From Ekhidna sp964289745 (lineage in GTDB: Bacteria; Bacteroidota; Bacteroidia; Cytophagales; Cyclobacteriaceae), in contig CAXYMM010000001.1 of NCBI GenBank assembly GCA_964289745.1, positions 310,001-374,000 on the forward strand: a stretch of 64,000 bases of DNA, read 5' to 3'. Shown here piece after piece: positions 8,641-16,350 of the stretch. The notes under the pieces are model-generated. The model was not told the DNA's origin. It did no database searches and worked only from the letters and a program-made list of their open reading frames with translations. The position numbers and the translations under genes were made by a program. Each line of letters opens with the position of its first letter. The stretch's first letter is position 1.

Positions 8641-9522
8641 TTAAAACAAAGTCTGCTCATCCTGACCTACTGGAATCTTTAGCTTAACATTTAGTGATTC
8701 ATTGAGCTTGGAAATTAAATAAGCTGAAAGTATTGGAGACTCCTTCTCCAAATTCTGGTGAATAAAAAAGTAGAGATTTTCCATACCAGCGTCCGTCCAA
8801 TTTTTTATCTTCTGATGCCAAGCATCTAATCTGAAATAGTCACTCTCGTGGTTAGCTCCAACGTATCTTACAAAAACATCCTTAACGGTAAGCCTCATAT
8901 GAAGCAGATCCCTTCTACCCGCTGTATCGGTAATGATATTGGAAATACTGTTGTGTTCGAAGAGCGAATACACTTCATTGGCGATGGAAGCGTCATTGAA
9001 CCATTCCGTATTTCGTAGCTCTATAGCCAAAGGAATATCTTTTGGCCAATATTCTACCGCTTTAATCAAGCGATCCATGTTTGCTGGCTTAAAATTATCG
9101 TGCAATTGCAAAAAACACATGCCCAGCTTGTCTCCAAATGCCCGAATATTCGAAACATACATCTCGATGGATTCTTCCACATTATTTAACCTCTTAATGT
9201 GGCTGATCATCCGATGCACCTTTGGAAAAAACTTGAAATCATCAGAGGTTTTAGCCACCCACTTTTCAATCTGCTCCGTACGGAAGTGATTATAAAATGT
9301 AGCATTTAATTCAATAGAATTGAACTGAGTGGCATAGTATGCTAGCTCATCTTTAATACCCTTCGGATAAAATTTCTTGAGATCTTGACGATTCCATTTT
9401 GCGCACCCAATGAAAACGTTTTGGAGTCCCTTCCCTTGTTTTAAAATTCTTTCCGAATCGTGATGATCATCAGGAAGGGTAAAGTCAATATCTTGAGGGT
9501 TTTCTACGCTACCAAATTTCAT
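8641..9522 (-). CDS. DUF72 family protein
   Basis: A 293-residue protein of the DUF72 (YecE-like) TIM-barrel family. Visible family features are VFIGCAKWNRQDLKKFYP near residue 35, the FNSIELNATFYN block at about 67-78, a FKFFPKVHRMISH strand, and PLAIELRNTEWF at about 160-171. The family is widespread and often lies near repair or iron-sulfur genes. Its biochemical role is not settled, so I assign none. It ends 9 bases from the SDR gene upstream on the same strand, so the two are probably co-transcribed. Confidence 0.85.
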   Translation of the reverse strand: MKFGSVENPQDIDFTLPDDHHDSERILKQGKGLQNVFIGCAKWNRQDLKKFYPKGIKDELAYYATQFNSIELNATFYNHFRTEQIEKWVAKTSDDFKFFPKVHRMISHIKRLNNVEESIEMYVSNIRAFGDKLGMCFLQLHDNFKPANMDRLIKAVEYWPKDIPLAIELRNTEWFNDASIANEVYSLFEHNSISNIITDTAGRRDLLHMRLTVKDVFVRYVGANHESDYFRLDAWHQKIKNWTDAGMENLYFFIHQNLEKESPILSAYLISKLNESLNVKLKIPVGQDEQTLF

Positions 9523-9531
9523 ACTGATAGA

Positions 9532-10395
9532 TTATTTAATAAGACCAAGAGCTTTTCCTAAAATTTTATCGAGTAAACGTGTGGGTAGTAGATTAGGTAA
9601 TACCCAATTTTTGAATCGTTGAGCTATGATAACCTTTCGTACTCTAGGCCTTTTTTTCTCAAATTCCTTAAAAATGATCATACCCGTTTCATCAGCAGAT
9701 AGCCCCTTCCTTATTGAAGGCCTCATAAACTTTTCTTCACTTTTTTTCATAATTGGTTGGTAAACAGAACCCTTAAACCTATCCTTCAAAGTGGGCATTG
9801 ATTTTTTCCAAATAGGGGTTTTGATAGGGCCTGGTTCTATCAACAATACATCAATTCCGTACAGCATTAGTTCTTTTCGTAAACACGCTGTAATACCCTC
9901 CATTGCATGCTTGGAGCCAACATATGGCGATACGAACGGCATGCCCATTCGCCCTGAAACAGAGGAGATTTGGATAATTTTTCCTGGTCTGGTGGAATGA
10001 TTTTTTCGAGCACCAAGTAGTGAAAGAAATGCTTGTGTAACCCGTATCATTCCCAATACATTTACATCAAATTGATACTGGAAGTCCTCCACATCTAAAT
10101 CTATGAACGGACCTGCAACAGCAACACCCGCATTGTTAACCAATCCAGCTAGTCCTTCACTACCTATGGTTTGCTCCAGCCAATTTGCTACCTCTGCAAT
10201 GGCCTTACCATCCGTAACATCAAAAAGTAATGGAGTAAAATTGGGTCCCATCTCTTCGACTAACCGTTTTGCATCCTCCTCTTTTCTCACACTTCCAAAT
10301 ACCTTGTACCCATGATTTAGATACACCTTTACAAGTGCATATCCGATCCCAGAACTTGCTCCGGTAATCAAGATGTTTTTAGACTTCAACTTCAT
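9532..10395 (-). CDS. Short-chain dehydrogenase/reductase (SDR)
   Basis: A 287-residue classical SDR oxidoreductase. The cofactor loop is TGASSGIGYAL (11-21), the NNAG motif is at 87-90, and the catalytic residues are Ser144/145, Tyr158 and Lys162 in YVGSK. The long carboxy extension with basic and hydrophobic residues resembles retinol- or steroid-dehydrogenase-like SDRs that associate with membranes. The substrate cannot be read from sequence. It is followed by the DUF72 gene on the same strand. Confidence 0.88.
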   Translation of the reverse strand: MKLKSKNILITGASSGIGYALVKVYLNHGYKVFGSVRKEEDAKRLVEEMGPNFTPLLFDVTDGKAIAEVANWLEQTIGSEGLAGLVNNAGVAVAGPFIDLDVEDFQYQFDVNVLGMIRVTQAFLSLLGARKNHSTRPGKIIQISSVSGRMGMPFVSPYVGSKHAMEGITACLRKELMLYGIDVLLIEPGPIKTPIWKKSMPTLKDRFKGSVYQPIMKKSEEKFMRPSIRKGLSADETGMIIFKEFEKKRPRVRKVIIAQRFKNWVLPNLLPTRLLDKILGKALGLIK

Positions 10396-10409
10396 TTCAT
10401 AAAAAATTT

Positions 10410-10665
10410 ATGAGTAATATCAACCAAATAATATTGATCTAGAAAATTTGTCTATCCACCGCAATTTATTGATAAGCCCATCTCAAAAAAAATCATCGAG
10501 CAACTACTTGAAGATGTCAATCATGCACCCAAGGATAAACTAACCAAGCTAGCCATGGAGGTCAAAAACTTTCACCTCTAAAGCAAAATCCAATCTGAGA
10601 TATTTTCTAGACGGAAAATATCGAAAAAGCGCAGCCAACTTCTCGGAAGCTAAATACGAGAAATA
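10410..10665 (+). pseudogene. Nitroreductase-family fossil, N-terminal part
   Basis: An ATG at 10410 starts MSNINQII, then the frame breaks near 10437. The next frame continues SRKFVYPPQFIDKPISKK and IIEQLLEDVNHAPKDKLT, which is the N-terminal FMN-binding pattern of nitroreductases (RRSVxP, DKPxS, EQLLE, APTHKLTEPWRF). It breaks again at a TAA (10579-10581). A further fragment, SAANFSEAKYEK, fits the position where these proteins read NFSEAKYEKIKN, and ends at a TAA at 10665. The diagnostic PWRF is already lost. Beyond 10665 no credible homology remains. This is a decayed gene, not a coding one. Confidence 0.72.
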
Positions 10666-10964
10666 AAAAAATTATGAACTAGTTGAATTTTTAATTTCGA
10701 TACATTGAACCTTTAAAAAAATATATCTAAATCAGGAAAAATTGCACTAATCTCTATGTTCGTAGAAAATTATCGATAGGCCTAGACCCATTCTAGTCTG
10801 GGAGGCATCCGAATAGTGCTCCTATCAGTAAAAACCTTAAAGCGAATATAAAACTAAAAGATAATGAATCATGCTGTGAGTTTTTCTACCTAGGCTATTG
10901 CGAACGCAACGACCGAATAATGAAAAATGGAGATATTGCCGCAATAGTTACAATAGTATAAATA
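10666..10964. other. Spacer with nothing recognisable
   Basis: About 300 bases between the nitroreductase fossil and the decarboxylase gene. It is probably the rest of the decayed nitroreductase plus the promoter region of the decarboxylase. I see no RNA gene, repeat or open frame here. Confidence 0.5.
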
Positions 10965-12296
10965 ATGAAACTTGAACGAACTTCAATAGAACTTTTAAAG
11001 AAAGGACTGGAGAAATTGGAAGCTGGCTTTGATCTTGCTGATTTCTCTGAATCATTTGACATCAAAAAAATGGAAGATGTGGTCCTACAGGTTGCGGACA
11101 AAATGCAAAATAATTACCCGTATTTCCACCCACTATTTGCTGGTCAAATGCTGAAACCGCCACACCCCATTGCAAAAGCGGCGTATATGCTATCAATGTG
11201 GATCAATCCTAATAACCACGCAATAGACGGAAGCAAAGCAAGTTCGCCTATGGAAAAAGAAGCGGTAGCAGATATCGCTAATATGTTTGGATGGAATACC
11301 CATCTAGGACATTTGACTTGTGGCGGAACTATGGCGAATCTAGAAGCCCTTTGGGTAGCAGGAAAATTACATCCTGAGAAAAAAATTATTGCATCAGACC
11401 AGGCTCACTACACGCATTCAAGAATTTCGGAGGTACTGAAACTGAATTTTGCAGAAGTACGAACTACCCAGAAAAATATCATAGACTTGAACGCGCTGGA
11501 AGATCGACTAAAAGAGGGAAATGTTGGTACCGTCGTTTGCACGATAGGGACAACAAGTCTGGGCACTATTGACCCATTGAGAGAGGTTATGGAACTACAA
11601 AAAAAATACACTTTTCGCATTCATGCGGACGCCGCTTACGGGGGTTATTTTAGTTTAATTGAAAACCTGAAGTCTCTAACTGCGGACAAGTTTACACTCT
11701 TGAAGGAAGTGGATAGCATTGTCATAGACCCTCACAAGCAAGGTCTTCAGCCTTATGGCTGTGGATGCGTGCTGTTCAAGAACCCAGACATGGCTAAGTT
11801 CTACATTCATGATTCTCCCTACACCTATTTCACGTCAAATGAGCTGCATCTCGGAGAAATAAGTTTGGAATGCTCTCGTGCGGGATCTTCTGCCGTAGCA
11901 CTTTGGGCGACTCATCAGCTAATGCCGCTAAAACGTGAGGGTGTATTTGCAAAAGGGCTGGCAAAATCAATTGAAGCTGCTTCCGATTTGTATAACCGTC
12001 TGAAAACACATCATGCATTTTTAACCTTAATGCAGCCCGAAACAGATATTGTAGTTTGGGCAATTAAAGGAGAAACATCTCAAGAAATGAGTGAGATGGC
12101 TAGCCGTTTTTTCCAAAAAGCAGAAGAAAACAATCTCTACCTATCACTATATAAATATCCCACAAATAAACTGAAAGACCCAACCTTTGAAATTAATTCG
12201 GATTATCTACTTTGCTTAAGATCGTGCCTAATGAAGCCCAACCACCTAGAATGGCTGGACGCTATCTGGATCAAAATGTTGGATTCTTTACCTTGA
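10965..12296 (+). CDS. PLP-dependent group II amino acid decarboxylase-like protein
   Basis: A 443-residue fold-type I PLP enzyme. The cofactor lysine is Lys258 in DPHKQGLQPYGCG. Other family features are the GGTMANLEAL loop that contacts the phosphate (about 127), HADAAYGGYF with the PLP-N1 aspartate (about 222), and an N-terminal PYFHPLFAGQMLKPPHP block. Group II members decarboxylate aromatic amino acids, glutamate or aspartate; substrate specificity cannot be decided here. It stands alone, downstream of a decayed region and upstream of the bicarbonate-transport genes, with no obvious operon partner. Confidence 0.85.
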   Translation: MKLERTSIELLKKGLEKLEAGFDLADFSESFDIKKMEDVVLQVADKMQNNYPYFHPLFAGQMLKPPHPIAKAAYMLSMWINPNNHAIDGSKASSPMEKEAVADIANMFGWNTHLGHLTCGGTMANLEALWVAGKLHPEKKIIASDQAHYTHSRISEVLKLNFAEVRTTQKNIIDLNALEDRLKEGNVGTVVCTIGTTSLGTIDPLREVMELQKKYTFRIHADAAYGGYFSLIENLKSLTADKFTLLKEVDSIVIDPHKQGLQPYGCGCVLFKNPDMAKFYIHDSPYTYFTSNELHLGEISLECSRAGSSAVALWATHQLMPLKREGVFAKGLAKSIEAASDLYNRLKTHHAFLTLMQPETDIVVWAIKGETSQEMSEMASRFFQKAEENNLYLSLYKYPTNKLKDPTFEINSDYLLCLRSCLMKPNHLEWLDAIWIKMLDSLP

Positions 12297-12478
12297 TAAA
12301 GCACTACGGTTTTCATTCTTCTATCAAAATAAGCAGTTCGTCTAAATTTTAAACGAATGTCTCCTTCTGGTAAAGTTGAATTTCCTAAATTACAAATGTT
12401 TTCTTATTGGCTATGTTGAAAAATAAGTTTCATATCGTCCTTGTGCGTTTTTTCTAATTTTACTTTTTTGGGAATAAA

Positions 12479-12847
12479 ATGGAGTTAGTTTTTTTTGATA
12501 AAGAACCATGCGTGGAGATTAAAACTGAAAAAGAAGGTAAAACCAATTCTGAGATAAGTGAGAAGGAAAAAGAGCTAGAAGACACTGAAGGTGACGTTTT
12601 TCACAGCTTAGCTTCAAAACTAAATCTGGCTGTACGCATCAGTAGCATTGACCTAAGTAATCATAGTTTATTTGGGAAGACTACCGATTCAAAACTTTAT
12701 ATTCAATATCATCGCCTTCGGATAGTCTGCTACACATCTTCAATTAAAAACCCACCTTTATGGGTTCATTCTCTGCCACAGTACCGTGGCATAAATCATT
12801 TATTTCTCTTAAAAAAAATTAAAGATGAACATTTATTCTATTATTGA
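12479..12847 (+). CDS. Possible small hypothetical protein before sbtA
   Basis: An open frame of 122 codons starting MELVFFDKEPCVEIK, with a highly charged Lys/Glu segment at about 15-40 and then a mixed hydrophobic part. I recognise no family. Its last third runs through two hairpin-forming sequences (12749-12791) and overlaps the sbtA start by 23 bases, so the true gene, if any, may be shorter or the 3' part may be read-through. It could also be a decayed gene. Treat as uncertain. Confidence 0.3.
   Translation: MELVFFDKEPCVEIKTEKEGKTNSEISEKEKELEDTEGDVFHSLASKLNLAVRISSIDLSNHSLFGKTTDSKLYIQYHRLRIVCYTSSIKNPPLWVHSLPQYRGINHLFLLKKIKDEHLFYY
12749..12791 (+). promoter_or_regulatory. Two adjacent hairpins in the sbtA leader
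   Basis: Two short perfect hairpins lie in series 33-75 bases upstream of the sbtA start: AACCCA-CCTTTA-TGGGTT (12749-12766) and TGCCAC-AGTACC-GTGGCA (12774-12791). Neither is followed by a proper T run at once, so they look like structured leader RNA rather than a simple terminator. No known riboswitch class was recognised. Confidence 0.35.
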
Positions 12848-13805
12848 GAATTTTTCTCATCCAGCTACCTTATTTTTCTTTTTAGGACTGATCGCAGTAC
12901 TGGTAAAATCAGACCTTGAGATACCACCTCAAATCGCAAAATTTTTAAGCATATACCTCCTATTTGATATTGGAATAAAGGGAGGTGAGGAGCTTTTTCA
13001 TAGTGGCTTCAATATGCAGGTAATCACAGTAATGAGCGTCTGCATCTTAGGATCATTTCTCATACCATTTGCTATGTTTTTCATTTTAAAGCAAAAACTG
13101 AACACCTACGATGCAGGTGCAGTAGCAGCTACTTACGGCTCTATTTCTGCCGTTACTTTTGCTACTGGCACCGCATTTCTCGAATCGCAAGAGGTAGTAT
13201 TTGGTGGCTACATGGTAGCTGGGATGGCTCTTATGGAATCTCCTGCAATTATTGCTGGTCTCATTCTTATTCGACTTTATACAAAAGATGAAAACAAAGA
13301 CAACTCGAAAGAGGGAGGACTTAAACATATCATTAAGGAATCGATTTTCAACGGTTCTGTTTTGTTACTTATTGGTAGCTTAATCATAGGCTATGCGAGC
13401 GGAGAAACTGGAGAGAAAGAGCTAGAGCCCTTTGTAAGTGAAATCTTTTTTGGGATGCTAAGCCTTTACATGTTGGATATGGGTCTATTGGCGGGGCGAC
13501 GGATCAAAGAGCTGAAAACAACAGGTGCATTCATTGTTGCTTTTGCATTCTTTTTTCCAATTCTTATCGGGATGATGGGTATAGGCATTTCTTATCTTCT
13601 TGATTATAGCATTGGTGATGCTGTGCTTCAGACTATTCTTTTGGCGAGTGCTTCTTACATTGCCGTACCTGCCGCTATGCGCATTTCTGTACCCAAGGCA
13701 AACATGAGTGTTCTCCTACCCATGTCACTTGGCATCACTTTCACATTCAATATTACCTTTGGAATTCCTATATATTATTTTATCATCCAGGCCATCTGGG
13801 CCTAA
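12825..13805 (+). CDS. sbtA: SbtA-type sodium-dependent bicarbonate symporter
   Basis: A 326-residue membrane protein with about ten hydrophobic helices in two inverted halves, matching the sodium-dependent bicarbonate permease family (SbtA, DUF897). Family landmarks are the first-half crossover AATYGSISAVTFATGTAFLE, followed by MVAGMALMESPAIIAGL, and the second-half LASASYIAVPAAMRISVPKA. In cyanobacteria SbtA imports bicarbonate with sodium. In heterotrophs the supplied carbon would feed anaplerotic carboxylation. The gene is followed after 11 bases by a PII-like sbtB, the usual partner, which supports the call. The pair faces blh and a proteorhodopsin. Confidence 0.88.
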   Translation: MNIYSIIENFSHPATLFFFLGLIAVLVKSDLEIPPQIAKFLSIYLLFDIGIKGGEELFHSGFNMQVITVMSVCILGSFLIPFAMFFILKQKLNTYDAGAVAATYGSISAVTFATGTAFLESQEVVFGGYMVAGMALMESPAIIAGLILIRLYTKDENKDNSKEGGLKHIIKESIFNGSVLLLIGSLIIGYASGETGEKELEPFVSEIFFGMLSLYMLDMGLLAGRRIKELKTTGAFIVAFAFFFPILIGMMGIGISYLLDYSIGDAVLQTILLASASYIAVPAAMRISVPKANMSVLLPMSLGITFTFNITFGIPIYYFIIQAIWA

Positions 13806-13816
13806 ATCATACAATC

Positions 13817-14116
13817 ATGGACATAATAAAAATTGAAATAATCGTATCCAATACTTTTCTCCAATCCTTAATTGAAAAGCTAGAACAAATTGGTGTTCAC
13901 GGCTATACAGCCTTAGAAATTTTTAGAGGAAAAGGAATAAAACGGGGAGAACACCTATCGGAAGGGTTGCTACCTACGAGTAGAAGTACTTTACTTTTTA
14001 CCATTACTTCCAAAAATCTATCTGAGAAAATCAAAGACACAATTCAGCCTTTTTTGGACGAAAGAGGAGGAGTCATGCTGACTTATAAAATTGACTATGC
14101 AAGTGAGTTGCCATAA
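13817..14116 (+). CDS. sbtB: SbtB-type PII-like regulator
   Basis: A 99-residue PII-like protein. It begins IIKIEIIVSNTFLQSLIEKLEQIGVHGYTALEIFRGKG, that is, the first beta strand, helix and the start of the T-loop, and ends with the second ferredoxin-like half. SbtB proteins bind adenyl nucleotides, including cAMP, and sit on SbtA to control bicarbonate uptake. Identification rests mainly on this fold plus its position 11 bases after sbtA. It lacks the carboxy-terminal Cys-rich R-loop seen in some cyanobacterial SbtB. It ends 7 bases from the convergent blh stop, with no terminator between. Confidence 0.8.
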   Translation: MDIIKIEIIVSNTFLQSLIEKLEQIGVHGYTALEIFRGKGIKRGEHLSEGLLPTSRSTLLFTITSKNLSEKIKDTIQPFLDERGGVMLTYKIDYASELP

Positions 14117-14123
14117 AGACAAC

Positions 14124-15005
14124 CTATACTTTTCTGACTTGATAAAATCGATTGAAGGTAATGGCGTGGGGTAAAGTAATAATCGAAACAAGTATAAAGA
14201 AGTAGGTGATCAATCGGGTAGAATTTTTCAAATCTACGAGCCATAGAATGAGGACGATTCCTATGATCGCCATCAAGCTGAAGAAGGTTAGGTCTTTCAA
14301 AAATTCTCTAAAATCATATGAGGCGTACTCCCTTTTCAACCATTCGTATTGATGTGTAAAGGCATTGAGCGAATGGTTGAAAATGAAATAAATAGAGAAA
14401 GCCGATAATAAGCCGTAGTTGATATTAATGAGAATATAGAGCGTACAAAAAAGTATAAGTCGGATGTATTTATCTTTATTTTTTGACGTAAAAAACGAAT
14501 AGAATAAATAAATGAAACAAATTAGCGCAATTTCTAGTGCGATGATTATAGCCGTCTTAGTCTCAAGATTGGGAAGTATGTTGGGGCTGATTGTAGACAC
14601 AAAGTCGACCGTTTCTTGGTAATGAAACAATAATGAAAACAATAAGATAAATGATCCTACTATGGCACTACCTATTGGGTTGGATTTCAACTTGTGGCTT
14701 TCAAAAGTTTCCTGGCCAAAATGATAGGCAGAAAGCAGTAGAAAAAACCAAAAAGCAGATAGTGGATAAAGAAACCACCAAATTCCGTAGCAAAAACCGA
14801 TGAATAGGTATGAAGTTATAAATTGAATAAAAGTGGTTTTACGACTTGTCGAAAGGTGAATCTTGTGATCTAATGCTCCATGAGGTATACCAAATATCAA
14901 GATAATGATAAGGCAAAAGCCGTTAATATATGTACCATCGCTTAGATTTAGAAATGAACCTATGATGATAAAAAAAAGCAGTAGTATGGTTTGAAAAAGA
15001 AACAT
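14124..15005 (-). CDS. blh: Brp/Blh-family beta-carotene 15,15'-dioxygenase
   Basis: A 293-residue polytopic membrane enzyme that cleaves beta-carotene to two molecules of retinal, the chromophore of the rhodopsin encoded next to it. The family signature GIPHGALDHKIHL is at about 39-51, with iron-ligand-type histidines. Further conserved His-containing blocks are SAYHFGQETFESH, FIFNHSLNAFTHQYEW and LPHAITFNRFYQ. Seven to eight hydrophobic helices are evident. The gene follows the rhodopsin gene with 45 bases between, holding a hairpin (15009-15032) that probably reduces read-through. No carotenoid genes (crtEBIY) are in this window, so carotene supply must come from elsewhere. Confidence 0.92.
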   Translation of the reverse strand: MFLFQTILLLFFIIIGSFLNLSDGTYINGFCLIIILIFGIPHGALDHKIHLSTSRKTTFIQFITSYLFIGFCYGIWWFLYPLSAFWFFLLLSAYHFGQETFESHKLKSNPIGSAIVGSFILLFSLLFHYQETVDFVSTISPNILPNLETKTAIIIALEIALICFIYLFYSFFTSKNKDKYIRLILFCTLYILININYGLLSAFSIYFIFNHSLNAFTHQYEWLKREYASYDFREFLKDLTFFSLMAIIGIVLILWLVDLKNSTRLITYFFILVSIITLPHAITFNRFYQVRKV

Positions 15006-15008
15006 AAA

Positions 15009-15032
15009 TAAGAGTCCTAAAAAGGACTCTTA
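15009..15032 (-). terminator. Hairpin between rhodopsin and blh
   Basis: TAAGAGTCCT-AAAA-AGGACTCTTA, a perfect 10-base stem lying between the rhodopsin stop (15051) and the blh start (15005). In the transcribed direction it is followed only by a short T-rich stretch (TTATTT) and then the blh ATG. It probably acts as a leaky terminator that makes rhodopsin mRNA more abundant than blh mRNA. Confidence 0.7.
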
Positions 15033-15050
15033 AGAATTGGTTATTATGAA

Positions 15051-15803
15051 TTATGAAGTCGCTGATTCTTTGTTGCTATCCGCTATTGCAATGCTGTAAA
15101 CAACTAGACCAAATCCAATTTTATTAACGGCATCTGCGATATTGTAGAATAGGTCTACATTCGAACTATCCAATCCAAAACCTACATTCAGCCATCCGCC
15201 TGGCATGCACATATAGCCAATAGGGTAGATGGCCCATCCGACTAATACAAACCAAGCTAAAGTCCTGATTCCTTTCACGACAGTAGGGTTACCCGAAGCA
15301 TCTCCAAGATTCTTGACTTCGCCAAACCATGTGGTGTAAAGGATGTAAACATATCCTATGGAAGAAAGTACCCCCCATGTAACAGAATGATTTGTAGACC
15401 CATCAGTAAATGCCTCGCCAATGTATCCTGTTATTAGCATCCAAGCTGATGCGAATATTAACTTCCACATAAGCCCTATTTTAGCACCAGCAGGTTTTGT
15501 TAATAAATAAAATTCAACACACATCAAGGGTACAGTCAAAGTCCAATCAATATATCGGAGCGCAGTGGGATTAGTCCCCATGGCAGTATAATAATCTCTC
15601 ATGTAGAAATAATGAACTGCGGCGATACCTGTGATAAGACCAGACACCAAAAGGGATGTCTTCCATTTTCCATCTACTCTACTTCTTTCAAAGAAAAAGA
15701 AGATGGATGCAGCAAACATGGCCATATAGCCAGTAAAAAAAGTAAATGCGACTGGGTCGTCTTTAGAAATGGCTATAATATCAGCCAATAGAGTAGTGTT
15801 CAT
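15051..15803 (-). CDS. Proteorhodopsin, green-type outward proton pump
   Basis: A 250-residue seven-helix microbial rhodopsin. The retinal Schiff base lysine is Lys228 (ADAVNKIGFG) with counter-ion Asp224. In helix C (RYIDWTLTVPLMCVEFY) the motif residues are Asp86, Thr90 and Glu97, the DTE motif of proton pumps; Arg83 and His64 are also present. The spectral-tuning position is Met94, expected to give green absorption. Gly144 in TWGVLSSIGYVYILY aligns with the glycine that opens the carotenoid-antenna fenestration of xanthorhodopsin and replaces the Phe of classical green proteorhodopsin. Hence an antenna is possible. blh follows on the same strand. The upstream region is long and AT-rich, with a 10-base inverted repeat. 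Confidence 0.95.
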   Translation of the reverse strand: MNTTLLADIIAISKDDPVAFTFFTGYMAMFAASIFFFFERSRVDGKWKTSLLVSGLITGIAAVHYFYMRDYYTAMGTNPTALRYIDWTLTVPLMCVEFYLLTKPAGAKIGLMWKLIFASAWMLITGYIGEAFTDGSTNHSVTWGVLSSIGYVYILYTTWFGEVKNLGDASGNPTVVKGIRTLAWFVLVGWAIYPIGYMCMPGGWLNVGFGLDSSNVDLFYNIADAVNKIGFGLVVYSIAIADSNKESATS

Positions 15804-15853
15804 AATTGTATTAAGTTTTATCGTTACACAATATCAACACTCTAATTTTTAAA

Positions 15854-15887
15854 TTTGTTTAAAAAAAAGAATAATAATTTAAACAAA
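15854..15887. promoter_or_regulatory. Inverted repeat upstream of the rhodopsin gene
   Basis: TTTGTTTAAA (15854-15863) and TTTAAACAAA (15878-15887) form a perfect 10-base inverted repeat with a 14-base spacer, 51-84 bases upstream of the rhodopsin start. It is a candidate binding site for a dimeric regulator. The region is very AT-rich, so chance is a real alternative. Confidence 0.4.
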
Positions 15888-16350
15888 CTAAAATTGAGTG
15901 ATTCAAAAGCTATTCTAAAATGGAATTTTAATAATTGGAGCATCGTATAAAAATATCTACAAAACGCCAAAAATAGACTTTAGATTTGGATGGGAGGTCA
16001 TAAACCTTATTGATTACTTATATCTTCTATAGCATCAAAAAAAAATTGAAATGGATGATTTGATCGAAAAAAAGGGCTCAATGTGGATAATCTTCTATCT
16101 CTGCTGTTTTTTTAAACCAAAATGTGTGACACATGGTAGAAATTGTAATTCTAAGAATCGTTTGAAGTGCAGCGATCGGCATAAACTTTTCAAGGAGGTA
16201 AACTCAGCGTGGAAAAAAAAGAGGTTGATCAAAAGAAGTAAATAAAGTCACCTGATACTGTTCAAAGAAAACTTGATGTCAGATAATTCCTGACCGTCAA
16301 ATAAAGGGGTGGCTGTTACAAATTAATTCTGAAGATACTCAATCTTCTTC
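15888..16350. other. Spacer upstream of rhodopsin, no gene seen
   Basis: AT-rich DNA between the rhodopsin promoter area and the gpsA stop. A plus-strand frame at 16051-16245 has Cys/Lys/Arg-rich low-complexity content with no family resemblance. I do not call it a gene. The rhodopsin promoter must be in the left part of this spacer or just before it. Confidence 0.5.

Noticed and set aside
7942..15030. Shared stem of two terminators as a special element
   Set aside because: AGAGTCCT/AGGACTCT arms occur after lgt and after rhodopsin, but A-run, GC-stem, T-run hairpins of this form are common intrinsic terminators in Bacteroidota. Similarity alone is weak evidence.
16051..16245. 64-residue plus-strand frame in the rhodopsin upstream spacer
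   Set aside because: Low complexity, Cys/Lys/Arg rich, no family likeness and no context. More likely chance.
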